Shown one piece after another: positions 24,823-34,173 of a DNA stretch of 64,000 nucleotides. The stretch comes from Pedobacter soli (GTDB taxonomy: Bacteria; Bacteroidota; Bacteroidia; Sphingobacteriales; Sphingobacteriaceae): NCBI RefSeq assembly GCF_900101435.1, contig NZ_FMZH01000002.1, positions 372,001-436,000 of the forward strand, written 5' to 3'. Each line of letters begins with the position of its first letter. The first letter of the stretch is position 1. The translations under genes and the position numbers were made by a program. The notes below the pieces were generated by a model, which was not told where the DNA came from, ran no database searches, and saw nothing but the letters and a program-made list of their open reading frames with translations.

Positions 24823-27741
24823 ATGAAGAAACTTCTACTAGCCATATTATTCTTCCCGATTGCTTATTGTGCCCATGCCCAGGTCTTACTGGGGATTCCG
24901 CAAGTAGTAAATTACAATAACGAACAGTATAATGGCGGTATTCAGAACTGGGATGTGGAGCAGGATAAAAACGGGATCCTCTACTTTGGTAACAACGAGG
25001 GCTTGCTTACTTTTAACGGCCGCTATTGGAACCTATACCGGCTGCCTAATTTTACATCGGTACGTTCGGTAGGCATCGATTCTAAAAACCGCATTTATGT
25101 TGGCGGACAAGATGAATTTGGTTATTTCTACCCCAATGCGCAAGGTGTTTTAAAATATACTTCGCTGCTAAACCTGCTGCCCGAAAACATGCGGAAACTG
25201 GCCGATATCTGGGGTGTTTCGATTGTGCGCGATGAAGTGTTTTTTAGATCGATACATGCTATTCTGCATTATAAAGACGGCGTGGTTAAAAGTTATAAAA
25301 CCAACACCACCTGGATGTATATGGGCACTGCAAAAGGGAAGGTTTTTTCGCAATCTGCCGATTCAGGCCTGATGATTTACGACCAGGAAATGTGGAAGCC
25401 ATTTTGTGTGGATAGTGTGCTGAACCGCTCGGGCATTACGGCGGTGTTGCCTTATGGTGGCGATACCTTATTGGTTTCGATGTTAAAAAAAGGTTTCTTT
25501 CTGGTGGTTAATCATCAGCTTAAGCCTTTAAAAACAAGTTTGGACCAGGTTTTTTTAAACGAGCGGATTTATTCTACCAGTCAGATTGGTCCGGGTTTAT
25601 ATGGTGTAGCTACCACTTCGGGTGGCGTGTATATTATGAACAAACAGGGCAACCTGGTGCAGAAATACAACTATAAAGAAGGTTTACAGAACAACAATGT
25701 GAGGGGCATATTGCTGGATAAGGATAAAAACATGTGGCTTGCCCTCGATGATGGAATTGCCTATGTGGCCATAAACAGTGCCGTTAAAAATATCTTCCCC
25801 GATCGCAATAAGCAGATTACCAGTTACGCTTTTCGTAAATATGGCGAATCGATTTACATCGGTACCTCAAATGGCTTGTACCGGGCTAAAATAAATACGG
25901 CTATGCCCGATTTAAGTTATACGCCTGTCAATTTTGAAGAGGTAAAGAATTCGAAAGGGCAGGTATGGGGGCTTGATGAAATTAACAGCCAGTTGCTCAT
26001 GGCGCACGAAGATGGCACCCTGCTGGTGAGAGATAATACGGCCACGCCGCTGTATAGCCTCATTGGTACCTGGATGTACCAAAGCATGGATAATGTTTAC
26101 CCGAGTAAAGAGGTAATTGCAGGTACTTATGCCGGATTGCAGGAAATAACTTACGATGGAAACCGCTTTATTAACGGCGGCAGAATTGCCGGAATTAACG
26201 AAACCCTGCGCTTTATTGTTGCCGATAACAATAACCCTGATCTGATCTGGGCTTCGCATCCTTATCATGGCGTATATAAAATAGAACTCAACCCCGATCA
26301 TAAAAGTATCCTGCATACAACCTTATTTTCTGACCGGGATGGCTTGCCCACCAAGCTTTATAATTACGTGTTCCACCTGAAGAACCGGGTTGTAATTGCC
26401 ACTACAAGCGGCATTTTTGAATACAATGCGGCCAGTAAAAAGTTTACCCGTTTTAAATTGCTGGGATCGGCACTCAATGGTGTGCCTATTCAGTATCTTA
26501 AAGAGGATAATGATGGCAATATCTGGTTTGTAACCAATAAAAAGGTAGGGGTAATCGATTTCCACAGGCCACAGGGCAAAAATGCTTTTAGTGTTTTATA
26601 CCTGCCCGAGCTAAATGGCAAAGTGGTTGGTGGTTTCGAATCGATATACACGCCGGATAGCAGGAATATATTTATAGGGGCCAATAAAGGGGCCTACCAC
26701 ATCAATTACCAGAAATACATCCAGAATATAACCCGGCCAAATGTGGTGTTAGGCACGGTTAAATTAATGGGGAATAAAGATAGTGTGGTTTTTGGTGGCT
26801 ATTTTGTAAATAAAGGGGGCATTGTGGCCCGGCAGGATCTGCACGAAATACCCGAATATGTGTACAGCCTAAATTCGATCCATTTCGAATATGCTTCTAC
26901 ACTTTTTGAGCACGATAAAAACATTAAATTCAGCTACCAGCTTATGGGCTTTGATAGCGAATGGTCGGCATGGGGTACTAAAAGTGAAAAAGACTATACC
27001 AATTTGCCTGCCGGAAAATATACCTTTAATGTTAAGGCCAGTACAGGGGTAAATAACGAATCGGAAGTGGTGAGCTATACTTTTGTAGTGCTGCCTGCCT
27101 GGTACAATACCATCTGGATGCGCATTGTTTATCTGGTTTTAATTGTGATGGCGCTGCGGTTAATTATCAGATGGCAAAAAAAGAAACACACTAAAGAGCA
27201 GGAGCGCATGAGTTACCTGCACCAGCTGGAGCTGGATAGAAACGAAAAAGAAATTGTAAGGCTTCAGAACGAAAAGCTCGAAGCTGATGTGAATTATAAA
27301 AACAAAGAACTTTCTACCATGACCATGCACCTGGTGCAGCGGGGTAAGGTTTTGGCCAAAATAAAGGAAGTGATATCGGCTGTAATTAAGAACCATGACC
27401 TGAACGAAAGCTCGCCAAGTTTCAGACACCTGATCAGGCTGATTAAAGATGTTGAGAAGAAAGACCAGGAACTGGATCACATGAGCGTGCATTTTAACCA
27501 TGTCAATACCGAGTTTTTTACCCGGCTAAAAGATCTTTACCCCGACCTCAGCCAGAACGATCTCAAGTTCTGTGCTTACCTGTCGATGAATCTTTCTTCA
27601 AAAGAAATGGCACAGCTGATGAACGTAACGATTAAGGCTATAGAAGTGGGCCGTTATCGCCTGAGAAAGAAACTTCAGCTTAAGCCAGAAACCAATTTGT
27701 ACGAGTTTCTGATCGAAATAGCGCGACAAAAAATGCCTTAA
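24823..27741 (+). CDS. Propeller/Y_Y_Y sensor protein with LuxR-type C-terminal HTH
   Basis: A 972-residue membrane sensor. Signal peptide at 1-20 (CAHAQ); about residues 25-690 are Reg_prop-type beta-propeller repeats (NWDVEQDKNGILYFGNNEGL, VRGILLDKDKNMWLALDDGI, IQYLKEDNDGNIWFVTNKKV); a Y_Y_Y domain at about 690-760 (FSYQLMGFDSEWSAWGTK, YTNLPAGKYTFNVKAS); one membrane helix at about 765-785; a coiled coil at 795-830; and a DNA-binding helix-turn-helix at about 905-955 (LSSKEMAQLMNVTIKAIEVGRYRLRK) of the LuxR type. It lacks a histidine kinase and receiver, so it would act as a one-component, membrane-anchored regulator. It lies 262 bp upstream of susC on the same strand and is the likely regulator of that locus. 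Confidence 0.88.
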   Translation: MKKLLLAILFFPIAYCAHAQVLLGIPQVVNYNNEQYNGGIQNWDVEQDKNGILYFGNNEGLLTFNGRYWNLYRLPNFTSVRSVGIDSKNRIYVGGQDEFGYFYPNAQGVLKYTSLLNLLPENMRKLADIWGVSIVRDEVFFRSIHAILHYKDGVVKSYKTNTTWMYMGTAKGKVFSQSADSGLMIYDQEMWKPFCVDSVLNRSGITAVLPYGGDTLLVSMLKKGFFLVVNHQLKPLKTSLDQVFLNERIYSTSQIGPGLYGVATTSGGVYIMNKQGNLVQKYNYKEGLQNNNVRGILLDKDKNMWLALDDGIAYVAINSAVKNIFPDRNKQITSYAFRKYGESIYIGTSNGLYRAKINTAMPDLSYTPVNFEEVKNSKGQVWGLDEINSQLLMAHEDGTLLVRDNTATPLYSLIGTWMYQSMDNVYPSKEVIAGTYAGLQEITYDGNRFINGGRIAGINETLRFIVADNNNPDLIWASHPYHGVYKIELNPDHKSILHTTLFSDRDGLPTKLYNYVFHLKNRVVIATTSGIFEYNAASKKFTRFKLLGSALNGVPIQYLKEDNDGNIWFVTNKKVGVIDFHRPQGKNAFSVLYLPELNGKVVGGFESIYTPDSRNIFIGANKGAYHINYQKYIQNITRPNVVLGTVKLMGNKDSVVFGGYFVNKGGIVARQDLHEIPEYVYSLNSIHFEYASTLFEHDKNIKFSYQLMGFDSEWSAWGTKSEKDYTNLPAGKYTFNVKASTGVNNESEVVSYTFVVLPAWYNTIWMRIVYLVLIVMALRLIIRWQKKKHTKEQERMSYLHQLELDRNEKEIVRLQNEKLEADVNYKNKELSTMTMHLVQRGKVLAKIKEVISAVIKNHDLNESSPSFRHLIRLIKDVEKKDQELDHMSVHFNHVNTEFFTRLKDLYPDLSQNDLKFCAYLSMNLSSKEMAQLMNVTIKAIEVGRYRLRKKLQLKPETNLYEFLIEIARQKMP

Positions 27742-27791
27742 ACGCATGTTTTTGTTACAATTACTGTTATTTTCTGTTAAAAATTTTAAAT

Positions 27792-27847
27792 AACTGTAAT
27801 ACAGTTTTTTATGTTTCTCTTGTAGGGCTTATGTAGGCCCTTTTTTT
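27792..27847 (+). terminator. Two successive terminator hairpins between the regulator and susC
   Basis: First: AACTGT (27792-27797), loop AAT, ACAGTT (27801-27806) then TTTT. Second: AGGGC (27824-27828), loop TTATGTAG, GCCCT (27837-27841) then TTTTTT to 27847. Together they should end the regulator transcript and isolate susC. Confidence 0.65.
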
Positions 27848-27900
27848 GTGGTTTTTAGCCAATTTGAGGGTTGGTGTATGGTTGGTGTAGTAGTGGTAAA

Positions 27901-27932
27901 TTGTGCTATTGCGCATCACCTCTATAGATTTG
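27901..27932 (+). promoter_or_regulatory. Promoter of the susC operon
   Basis: TTG (27901-27903), a 21-bp spacer and TAGATTTG (27925-27932) match the Bacteroidota TTG-N19-21-TAnnTTTG pattern. The susC ATG is at 28004, so the leader would be about 65 bases. Confidence 0.65.
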
Positions 27933-28003
27933 ATTTATGAAACAGCAGCCAATAAGTCTGTATCATGAACTAACCAAATATTATTAACTAAAAACTAATT
28001 TCT

Positions 28004-31000
28004 ATGAGAGGAAGATTTACATTCGTATTCTTCATTTACTGTCTCCTGGCTTTCCCGTTTGCCTTAATGGCGCAAGACATTCCGGTTACAGGAAAGGTAA
28101 CAGAGCAAAGTGGCGCGCCACTACCTGGCGTAACTGTTAAGTTAGAGGGAACTACCAAAGCGGCATCGACTGATGTCAATGGTGTATTTACCATTCAGGC
28201 TCCGGTAGGGGGAAAGCTCAGCATCAATTTAATTGGTATGGCGGCACAAACGGTAACTGTTCCAGCAGGGGGCCGTATTAATGTAACGCTGGTTGCCGAT
28301 TCAAAAGACCTTACCGAAGTGGTAGTAGTGGGTTACGGTACACAAAAGAAAAGTGTGGTAACCGGATCTATCTCAAGCGTTAAGGCCAAAGATTTAGAAA
28401 GCATGCCCATTAACCGGGTTGAACAGGCTTTGCAGGGTAGAACATCTGGTTTAACCATTGCCAGTGGTAACGGTCAGCCAGGTACCTCTTCTACCGTTCG
28501 GGTAAGGGGATATACTTCTTTTGCTTCGGGTGGTAACAACGATCCGCTTTGGGTTGTAGACGGGGTAATTGTAGATAATGGCGGTATAGGTTATCTTAAC
28601 CAGGCCGATATCGAATCTATCGAAGTTTTAAAAGATGCTGCTTCGCAGGCTATTTACGGTGCCCGGGCTGCTAACGGGGTAATTATTATCACAACCAAAA
28701 AAGGTAAAGCAGGTTTAATCAGCGTAAACTATAATGGTTTCTATGGGACTTCTGCACCGGCTAAAAGACTCGATTTATTAAATGCTACCCAGTATGCTAC
28801 CATCAGAAACGAATCGGCAGCTAATTCTAATTTACCACAACCTTATGCAAATCCGGCTGCTTTAGGCGTAGGTACCAACTGGCAGGATCAGGTGTTTAAC
28901 GATGATGCCCGCCGCCAGACGCACGAGTTCAGCGTGAGCGGAGGAAATGACAAGTTTACCATCTACAGTTCTATGGGTTACATTAAGCAGGATGGTATTG
29001 TGGCCAGCCCGATTTCTAAATGGAACAGGGCCAACGTAAGGATCAATTCGACCTATAAACCTGCAAAATGGATTACTTTTGGCGAAAATTTAGGTTACAG
29101 CCACGCGGTAAACAGCAGTTTAGGCAATACCAACAGTGAGTTTGGCGGACCATTGAGCTCGGCCATTAACCTCGATCCGATTACACCGGTAGTAGAAACC
29201 GACCCGGCTTTAATTGCCAAATCGCCTTACACCATTGCCAATACACTTAGAAACCCTGATGGATTTCCTTATGGTATTTCGCCGATTGTTGGTCAGGAAA
29301 TGACTAACCCGGTAGCTTATATGCAAACCCGTCTGGGTAATTACAGCTGGGATCACAACATTGTAGGTAATGCTTTTGCGGAGATTGAACCCATCGCCAA
29401 TTTGAAATTCAGATCGAGCTTAGGTACTAAAGTAGCTTTTTACGGCGGCGATTCGTACACCCCGCTGTTTTACTTAAACTCTTCTTCTAAAAACGATAAA
29501 AAATCATTTTACCGCGAAATTAATACCGTATTAAACTATAACTGGGAAAATACCTTAAGTTACTCGCGCAACTTTGGTAAGCACCATGCTTTCATTATCC
29601 TGGGGCAGGGTTATTACATGGATAACAATACCAGAAGTTTAAATACTACTTACCAGAACATCATTGCCAATAGCTTTTACGAAGCGAATTTAAATTATGA
29701 TCCGGGAACCGCTAACAAACTTGTTGGGGGTGGCGACGGAACGTTACACGTTGTAAACTCATTATTTACCCGTGTTACTTACGATTATGATGAGAAGTAC
29801 CTGTTTACCGGTATTATGAGACGTGATGGTTCATCACGCTTTGGTACCAACAATCGTTTCGGTTATTTCCCATCGTTCTCATTGGGTTGGGTGCCATCAA
29901 AAGAGGCTTTCTGGAAAGAAAATGGCGTTGTAAATTTCTTGAAAATCCGCGGAGGTTATGGGGTTACCGGTAACGATGCTTTAGGAGATTTCAGGTATGT
30001 TTCTTTGGTGAGCAGTGGCCGTAACTATACTTTCGGTACAACCGATCAGAGTACTATAGGCTGGAGCCCGGCTGCTTTGTCTAACCCTGATTTGAAATGG
30101 GAAGAAACGCGCCAAACCAATATAGGTTTTGATGCAACCTTATTTACCAATTTTACCTTATCGGCAGAGTACTTTAAAAAGAAAACTGTTGGGGTATTGC
30201 AAACGCCAGATATTCCGTTGTACGTTGGTGCAGCCGGAGGCCCAACACAAAACGTGGGCGATATGCAAAATACCGGTTTTGAGTTCGAACTGGGCTATCG
30301 CAAAAAAATCGGAGATTTTAACCTGGGTGTAAACGGAAATATATCTTTCCTTAAAAATAAAGTTACCAAGTTGTTACCGGGTAAAACCTTTATCGAAGAT
30401 AATGCACAAAGCTTCCAAACCATGGGTAACTTTACCAGAACGGGTTTAGGCAGATCGTTTAACGAATACTATGGCTATGATATGCTGGGTATTTTCCAGA
30501 CACAGGCCGAAATTGATAGTTATGTTGGTCCGGCAGGAACTAAATTACAGCCTAACGCTAAACCAGGCGATATTAAGTTCGCGAACTTAAATGGCGATAA
30601 TGAAATTAACTCATCAGATAAAACCTTTTTAGGTAGCCCAATCCCGAAATATACTTATGGTATTACCATTAACCTGGCTTATAAAAACTGGGATTTGGTA
30701 GCTTTCGGTAATGGTGTTGGCGGAAACCAGATCTTCCAGGGCTTACGTCGTTTAGATGTTACCTATGCAAACTGGCAAACCAAAATATTAGACCGCTGGA
30801 CCCCTACAAACCCATCTACTACCATGCCGCGTATTGTAGAATCTGATCCAAACGGAAACTACATCAAGTTCTCGAAACTATACCTGGAAAAAGGCGATTA
30901 TTTCAGGTTAAAAACCTTGCAGGTAGGTTATACGCTTCCTCAAAATGTATCGAAAAAAATTGGTGCACAAAAAGTCAGGGCTTATTTAATGAGCGAAAAC

Positions 31001-31123
31001 TTATGGACCATTACTAAATACACAGGATATGATCCTGAAATCGGCGGAACAGTATTGGGTGTAGACCGTGGTGTTTATCCGCAGGCGCGTTCATTTATGA
31101 TTGGTTTAAATGTTGGATTTTAA
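28004..31123 (+). CDS. SusC/RagA family TonB-linked outer-membrane transporter
   Basis: A 1039-residue protein with a signal peptide (about 1-23, FALMAQ), a CarboxypepD_reg_2 domain at about 25-105 (VTGKVTEQSGAPLPGVTVKL), a TonB box region VVVGYGTQKKSVVTGS (about 106-122), the plug (RVEQALQGRTSGLTIASG... SDPLWVVDGV-type GGNNDPLWVVDG) and a C-terminal 22-stranded barrel ending in Phe (MIGLNVGF). It imports an oligosaccharide captured by its partner SusD, whose gene starts 10 bp downstream. In this locus the cargo is probably beta-glucan oligosaccharides, given the two hydrolases that follow. ATG 28004 gives a normal signal peptide. Regulation is likely through the sensor gene upstream. Confidence 0.95.
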   Translation: MRGRFTFVFFIYCLLAFPFALMAQDIPVTGKVTEQSGAPLPGVTVKLEGTTKAASTDVNGVFTIQAPVGGKLSINLIGMAAQTVTVPAGGRINVTLVADSKDLTEVVVVGYGTQKKSVVTGSISSVKAKDLESMPINRVEQALQGRTSGLTIASGNGQPGTSSTVRVRGYTSFASGGNNDPLWVVDGVIVDNGGIGYLNQADIESIEVLKDAASQAIYGARAANGVIIITTKKGKAGLISVNYNGFYGTSAPAKRLDLLNATQYATIRNESAANSNLPQPYANPAALGVGTNWQDQVFNDDARRQTHEFSVSGGNDKFTIYSSMGYIKQDGIVASPISKWNRANVRINSTYKPAKWITFGENLGYSHAVNSSLGNTNSEFGGPLSSAINLDPITPVVETDPALIAKSPYTIANTLRNPDGFPYGISPIVGQEMTNPVAYMQTRLGNYSWDHNIVGNAFAEIEPIANLKFRSSLGTKVAFYGGDSYTPLFYLNSSSKNDKKSFYREINTVLNYNWENTLSYSRNFGKHHAFIILGQGYYMDNNTRSLNTTYQNIIANSFYEANLNYDPGTANKLVGGGDGTLHVVNSLFTRVTYDYDEKYLFTGIMRRDGSSRFGTNNRFGYFPSFSLGWVPSKEAFWKENGVVNFLKIRGGYGVTGNDALGDFRYVSLVSSGRNYTFGTTDQSTIGWSPAALSNPDLKWEETRQTNIGFDATLFTNFTLSAEYFKKKTVGVLQTPDIPLYVGAAGGPTQNVGDMQNTGFEFELGYRKKIGDFNLGVNGNISFLKNKVTKLLPGKTFIEDNAQSFQTMGNFTRTGLGRSFNEYYGYDMLGIFQTQAEIDSYVGPAGTKLQPNAKPGDIKFANLNGDNEINSSDKTFLGSPIPKYTYGITINLAYKNWDLVAFGNGVGGNQIFQGLRRLDVTYANWQTKILDRWTPTNPSTTMPRIVESDPNGNYIKFSKLYLEKGDYFRLKTLQVGYTLPQNVSKKIGAQKVRAYLMSENLWTITKYTGYDPEIGGTVLGVDRGVYPQARSFMIGLNVGF

Positions 31124-31133
31124 TAGTTGAACA

Positions 31134-32663
31134 ATGAAAAAGAGTATTTTTTATATCGCGGCTATTGTCGCTTCATCGCAATTGTTTGTCTCTTGCAAAA
31201 AACAGTTGGATGTAAACCCAAGGGAGCGTATTCTGGAGACCGGTTATTATAAAACTCCTGCAGAAGCATTAACCTCACTCATTTCGGTGTATGATGTTTT
31301 GGGAAATCAATCTTCAGGATACCTGACCAAAGTGAATATTTTATCGGCAGGTTCTGATGACCATTTTGCGGGAGGCGATTCGCCATCTGATATCGGCGAT
31401 TTACAAACCATCAATAACTACACCTTAACTTCTACCTCTGGGGCAGCCAGCCATTTATGGGGCAAGGGCTTTACAGGTGTTTACCGGGCAAATGTATTTT
31501 TGCAAAAGGTAAATGGTGCAGGTTTAGACGATGCCACTAAAACGCGGTACATTGCCGAAGTAAAAGCTTTAAGGGCAATTTACTACTTCGATCTGGTAAG
31601 GTTATTCAAGAATATCCCTTTATTAACCGATGTGGTTGAGCCTAATGCCATGTTTGATGTATTGCAGGTTCCTGCAGATCAGGTTTATGCTTTGATTGTT
31701 AAAGATTTATCAGATGCTATTCCTAATTTACCCGCTACGGTGCCGGCTGCTTCGCAAGGCGGCAGGCTTACCCAGGGTGCTGTACATGCGGTTTTGGGTA
31801 AAGTGTATATGTGGCAGCAAAAATGGACTGAAGCTGCAGCAGAATTTGCTTTGGTTAATGGACCAACTCCTGGAGCCAGCACTTATGGTTATAAATTATT
31901 ACCAAACTTTGCCGATTTATGGAACGTTAAAAACAAATTCAATTCAGAGTCGATTCTGGAAATTGTGTACAACACCACTTCTGATATGGGCTGGGGAACA
32001 GTAGGTAGCCGCGAAGGTAACGTAATGAGTATTTTGGTTGGCCCACGTAACTATGTGCCTGTAAATTCAGCTTTAGCTCCCGATTATATTTCGGGCTGGA
32101 GTTTCCTGCCTTTCACCAAAGATTTCTTTGATCAGATTCATTACGACCCGAGAAACAAAGCAACTGTTGCCAATCTGGATAGTTTGGAAAAGGCCAATAT
32201 TGTTACTTATAAACATGCAAATGCCAATACCGGATATTTTATAGAAAAATACGCCGGCCGTACCTCTACTAAAGCTGCCAGTGGCCAGTTAGAGCTTAAT
32301 TTCGGTCAGGATATGTACGAAATCCGCTTAGCCGATACTTACTTGTTGGAAGCAGAAGCCTTGTTGAAAAGTGGTGCCGGTGTTGGTGCAGGAACAAAAG
32401 CTTATATCATGTTTAATGCAGTAAGGGCAAGGGTAGGCTTAAATCCGCTACCGGTAACCATGGATAACATTATGCGCGAGCGCCGTGTAGAGCTTGCTGC
32501 AGAAGGACACCGCTGGTTTGATCTGGTACGTTGGGGTTTAGCACCGACTGTATTAGCCGGTAAAGGTTTTAAAGCAGGCAGAAACGAAATCTTCCCGATT
32601 CCGGAAAGAGAACTGGCCAACTCTAAAATTTTACAAAGTAAAGAATGGGGTGGCACAAAATAA
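31134..32663 (+). CDS. SusD/RagB family nutrient-binding outer-membrane lipoprotein
   Basis: A 509-residue lipoprotein (signal MKKSIFYIAAIVASSQLFVSC, lipidated Cys at 21, just before KKQLDVNPRE). SusD-like N-terminal helices (YYKTPAEALTSLISVYDVLG), TPR region (VLGKVYMWQQKWTEAAAEFALV) and C-terminal box (IMRERRVELAAEGHRWFDLVRWG, in part, then FPIPERELANSK) are all present and in order. It caps the SusC channel and binds the glycan. Gap to susC is 10 bp, so both come from one transcript. Confidence 0.95.
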   Translation: MKKSIFYIAAIVASSQLFVSCKKQLDVNPRERILETGYYKTPAEALTSLISVYDVLGNQSSGYLTKVNILSAGSDDHFAGGDSPSDIGDLQTINNYTLTSTSGAASHLWGKGFTGVYRANVFLQKVNGAGLDDATKTRYIAEVKALRAIYYFDLVRLFKNIPLLTDVVEPNAMFDVLQVPADQVYALIVKDLSDAIPNLPATVPAASQGGRLTQGAVHAVLGKVYMWQQKWTEAAAEFALVNGPTPGASTYGYKLLPNFADLWNVKNKFNSESILEIVYNTTSDMGWGTVGSREGNVMSILVGPRNYVPVNSALAPDYISGWSFLPFTKDFFDQIHYDPRNKATVANLDSLEKANIVTYKHANANTGYFIEKYAGRTSTKAASGQLELNFGQDMYEIRLADTYLLEAEALLKSGAGVGAGTKAYIMFNAVRARVGLNPLPVTMDNIMRERRVELAAEGHRWFDLVRWGLAPTVLAGKGFKAGRNEIFPIPERELANSKILQSKEWGGTK

Positions 32664-32751
32664 ATTCCCGTCTATATATCTTTAATGTTTAATTGTTACA
32701 GGGAGAAGGCTTAGTCTTTCTTCCTGTTTTTTATCAGCTCATCTTTCTTAT

Positions 32752-34155
32752 ATGCTATTCACCAAGTCCTTTGGGCTCTTATTGGGTTGTGCCTTTACTT
32801 TTTCGGTTGCTGTTATGGCACAGGGCCAGCCACAAGTATGGTTAACCAAAGCCGATCGTACAGCGCTATTTACCCGTCAGGCTACAGGCTTAAGCCTGGC
32901 TACAGCTAAAAACAAGCAACCCACCATTGTTGTAAACGATAAAGAAACTTTTCAAAGTATAGATGGTTTTGGCTATGCTTTAACCGGCGGTAGTGCCCAG
33001 CATATTGTTAAAATGTCGGCACCGGCAAGGGCAGCACTGCTTAAGGAACTTTTTGCAACCAATGGCGATAATATTGGGGTAAGCTACATCAGGTTAAGTA
33101 TTGGTGCATCCGATTTAAACGAAAAAGTATTTTCATACAACGATCTTCCCGAAGGCCAAACCGATTTAGAACAGGCTAAATTTGATTTGGGCCCCGATAA
33201 AGCCGATGTTATTCCGGTAATGAAGGAGATCCTGGCCATTAACCCTAAAATTAAAATTATGGGTTCTCCGTGGTCTCCTCCCTTATGGATGAAAACAACA
33301 TACGATGCCCGGGGTGGCATGCTGAAACCCGAATATTACGGTGCTTATGCTAAATATTTCGTACGTTACGTCCAGGAAATGCAAAAGGTAGGTATTGCTA
33401 TCGATGCTATTACCGTGCAAAACGAGCCTTTACATCCGGGCAATAATCCCAGTTTATTTATGGCAGCACCCGATCAGGCACTTTTTGTAAAAAAGTTTCT
33501 GGGCCCCGCTTTTGCCAAAGCCAGCATTAAAACCAAAATTATTATTTACGATCACAATGCCGACCGGCCCGATTATCCAATCAGCATTTTAGATGACCCG
33601 GAAGCAAAGAAATATATATCAGGTTCGGCCTTTCACCTTTACGGCGGTAAAATAGAAGCTTTAACTGATGTGCATAATGCCCATCCCGATAAAAACATCT
33701 ATTTCTCTGAACAAATGGTGGTAGAACAGCCCGATGCCGCAACCATCAATATCGTAAATCCGGTAAAGCGCTTAATTATTGGCGCTACACGTAACTGGAG
33801 CAAAAACGTTTTGGAATGGAACCTCGCAGCCGATCCGGAAAATAAGCCTTATACCGATAGGGGAGGTTGCTCTATGTGTCAGGGGGCAGTTACCATTAAT
33901 GGCGATCAATATAGCCGCAACCTGGCTTACTTCTCCATAGCCCATGCTTCGAAGTTTGTAAGGCCGGGTTCCGTACGGGTTGCTTCTAATGAACTAAATG
34001 GTTTGGCCAACGTTGCCTTTAAAACACCGGACGGTAAATATGTGCTTATTGTGGCCAATAGCGGTAAGGAAGCTGCATCCTTTAATATCAGTCAAAATGG
34101 TAAAACTTACGCTGCGGCGCTCGATAAGGGTGCAGTAGCCACTTATATCTGGTAA
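32752..34155 (+). CDS. Glycoside hydrolase family 30 enzyme
   Basis: A 467-residue secreted enzyme with a signal peptide (about 1-23, VAVMAQG). The (beta/alpha)8 barrel has IDGFGYALTGGSA (about 70-82), GSPWSPPLWMKT (171-182), the acid/base Glu225 in TVQNEPLHP and the nucleophile Glu320 in YFSEQMV, each at the ends of strands 4 and 7. These are the GH30 signature. GH30 members of Bacteroidota loci of this kind often cleave beta-1,6-glucan or act as glucosylceramidases; the subfamily cannot be fixed by eye. It follows susD by 88 bp and precedes a GH5 gene by 18 bp. Confidence 0.9.
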   Translation: MLFTKSFGLLLGCAFTFSVAVMAQGQPQVWLTKADRTALFTRQATGLSLATAKNKQPTIVVNDKETFQSIDGFGYALTGGSAQHIVKMSAPARAALLKELFATNGDNIGVSYIRLSIGASDLNEKVFSYNDLPEGQTDLEQAKFDLGPDKADVIPVMKEILAINPKIKIMGSPWSPPLWMKTTYDARGGMLKPEYYGAYAKYFVRYVQEMQKVGIAIDAITVQNEPLHPGNNPSLFMAAPDQALFVKKFLGPAFAKASIKTKIIIYDHNADRPDYPISILDDPEAKKYISGSAFHLYGGKIEALTDVHNAHPDKNIYFSEQMVVEQPDAATINIVNPVKRLIIGATRNWSKNVLEWNLAADPENKPYTDRGGCSMCQGAVTINGDQYSRNLAYFSIAHASKFVRPGSVRVASNELNGLANVAFKTPDGKYVLIVANSGKEAASFNISQNGKTYAAALDKGAVATYIW

Positions 34156-34173
34156 TTATCAATCGTCTCAACT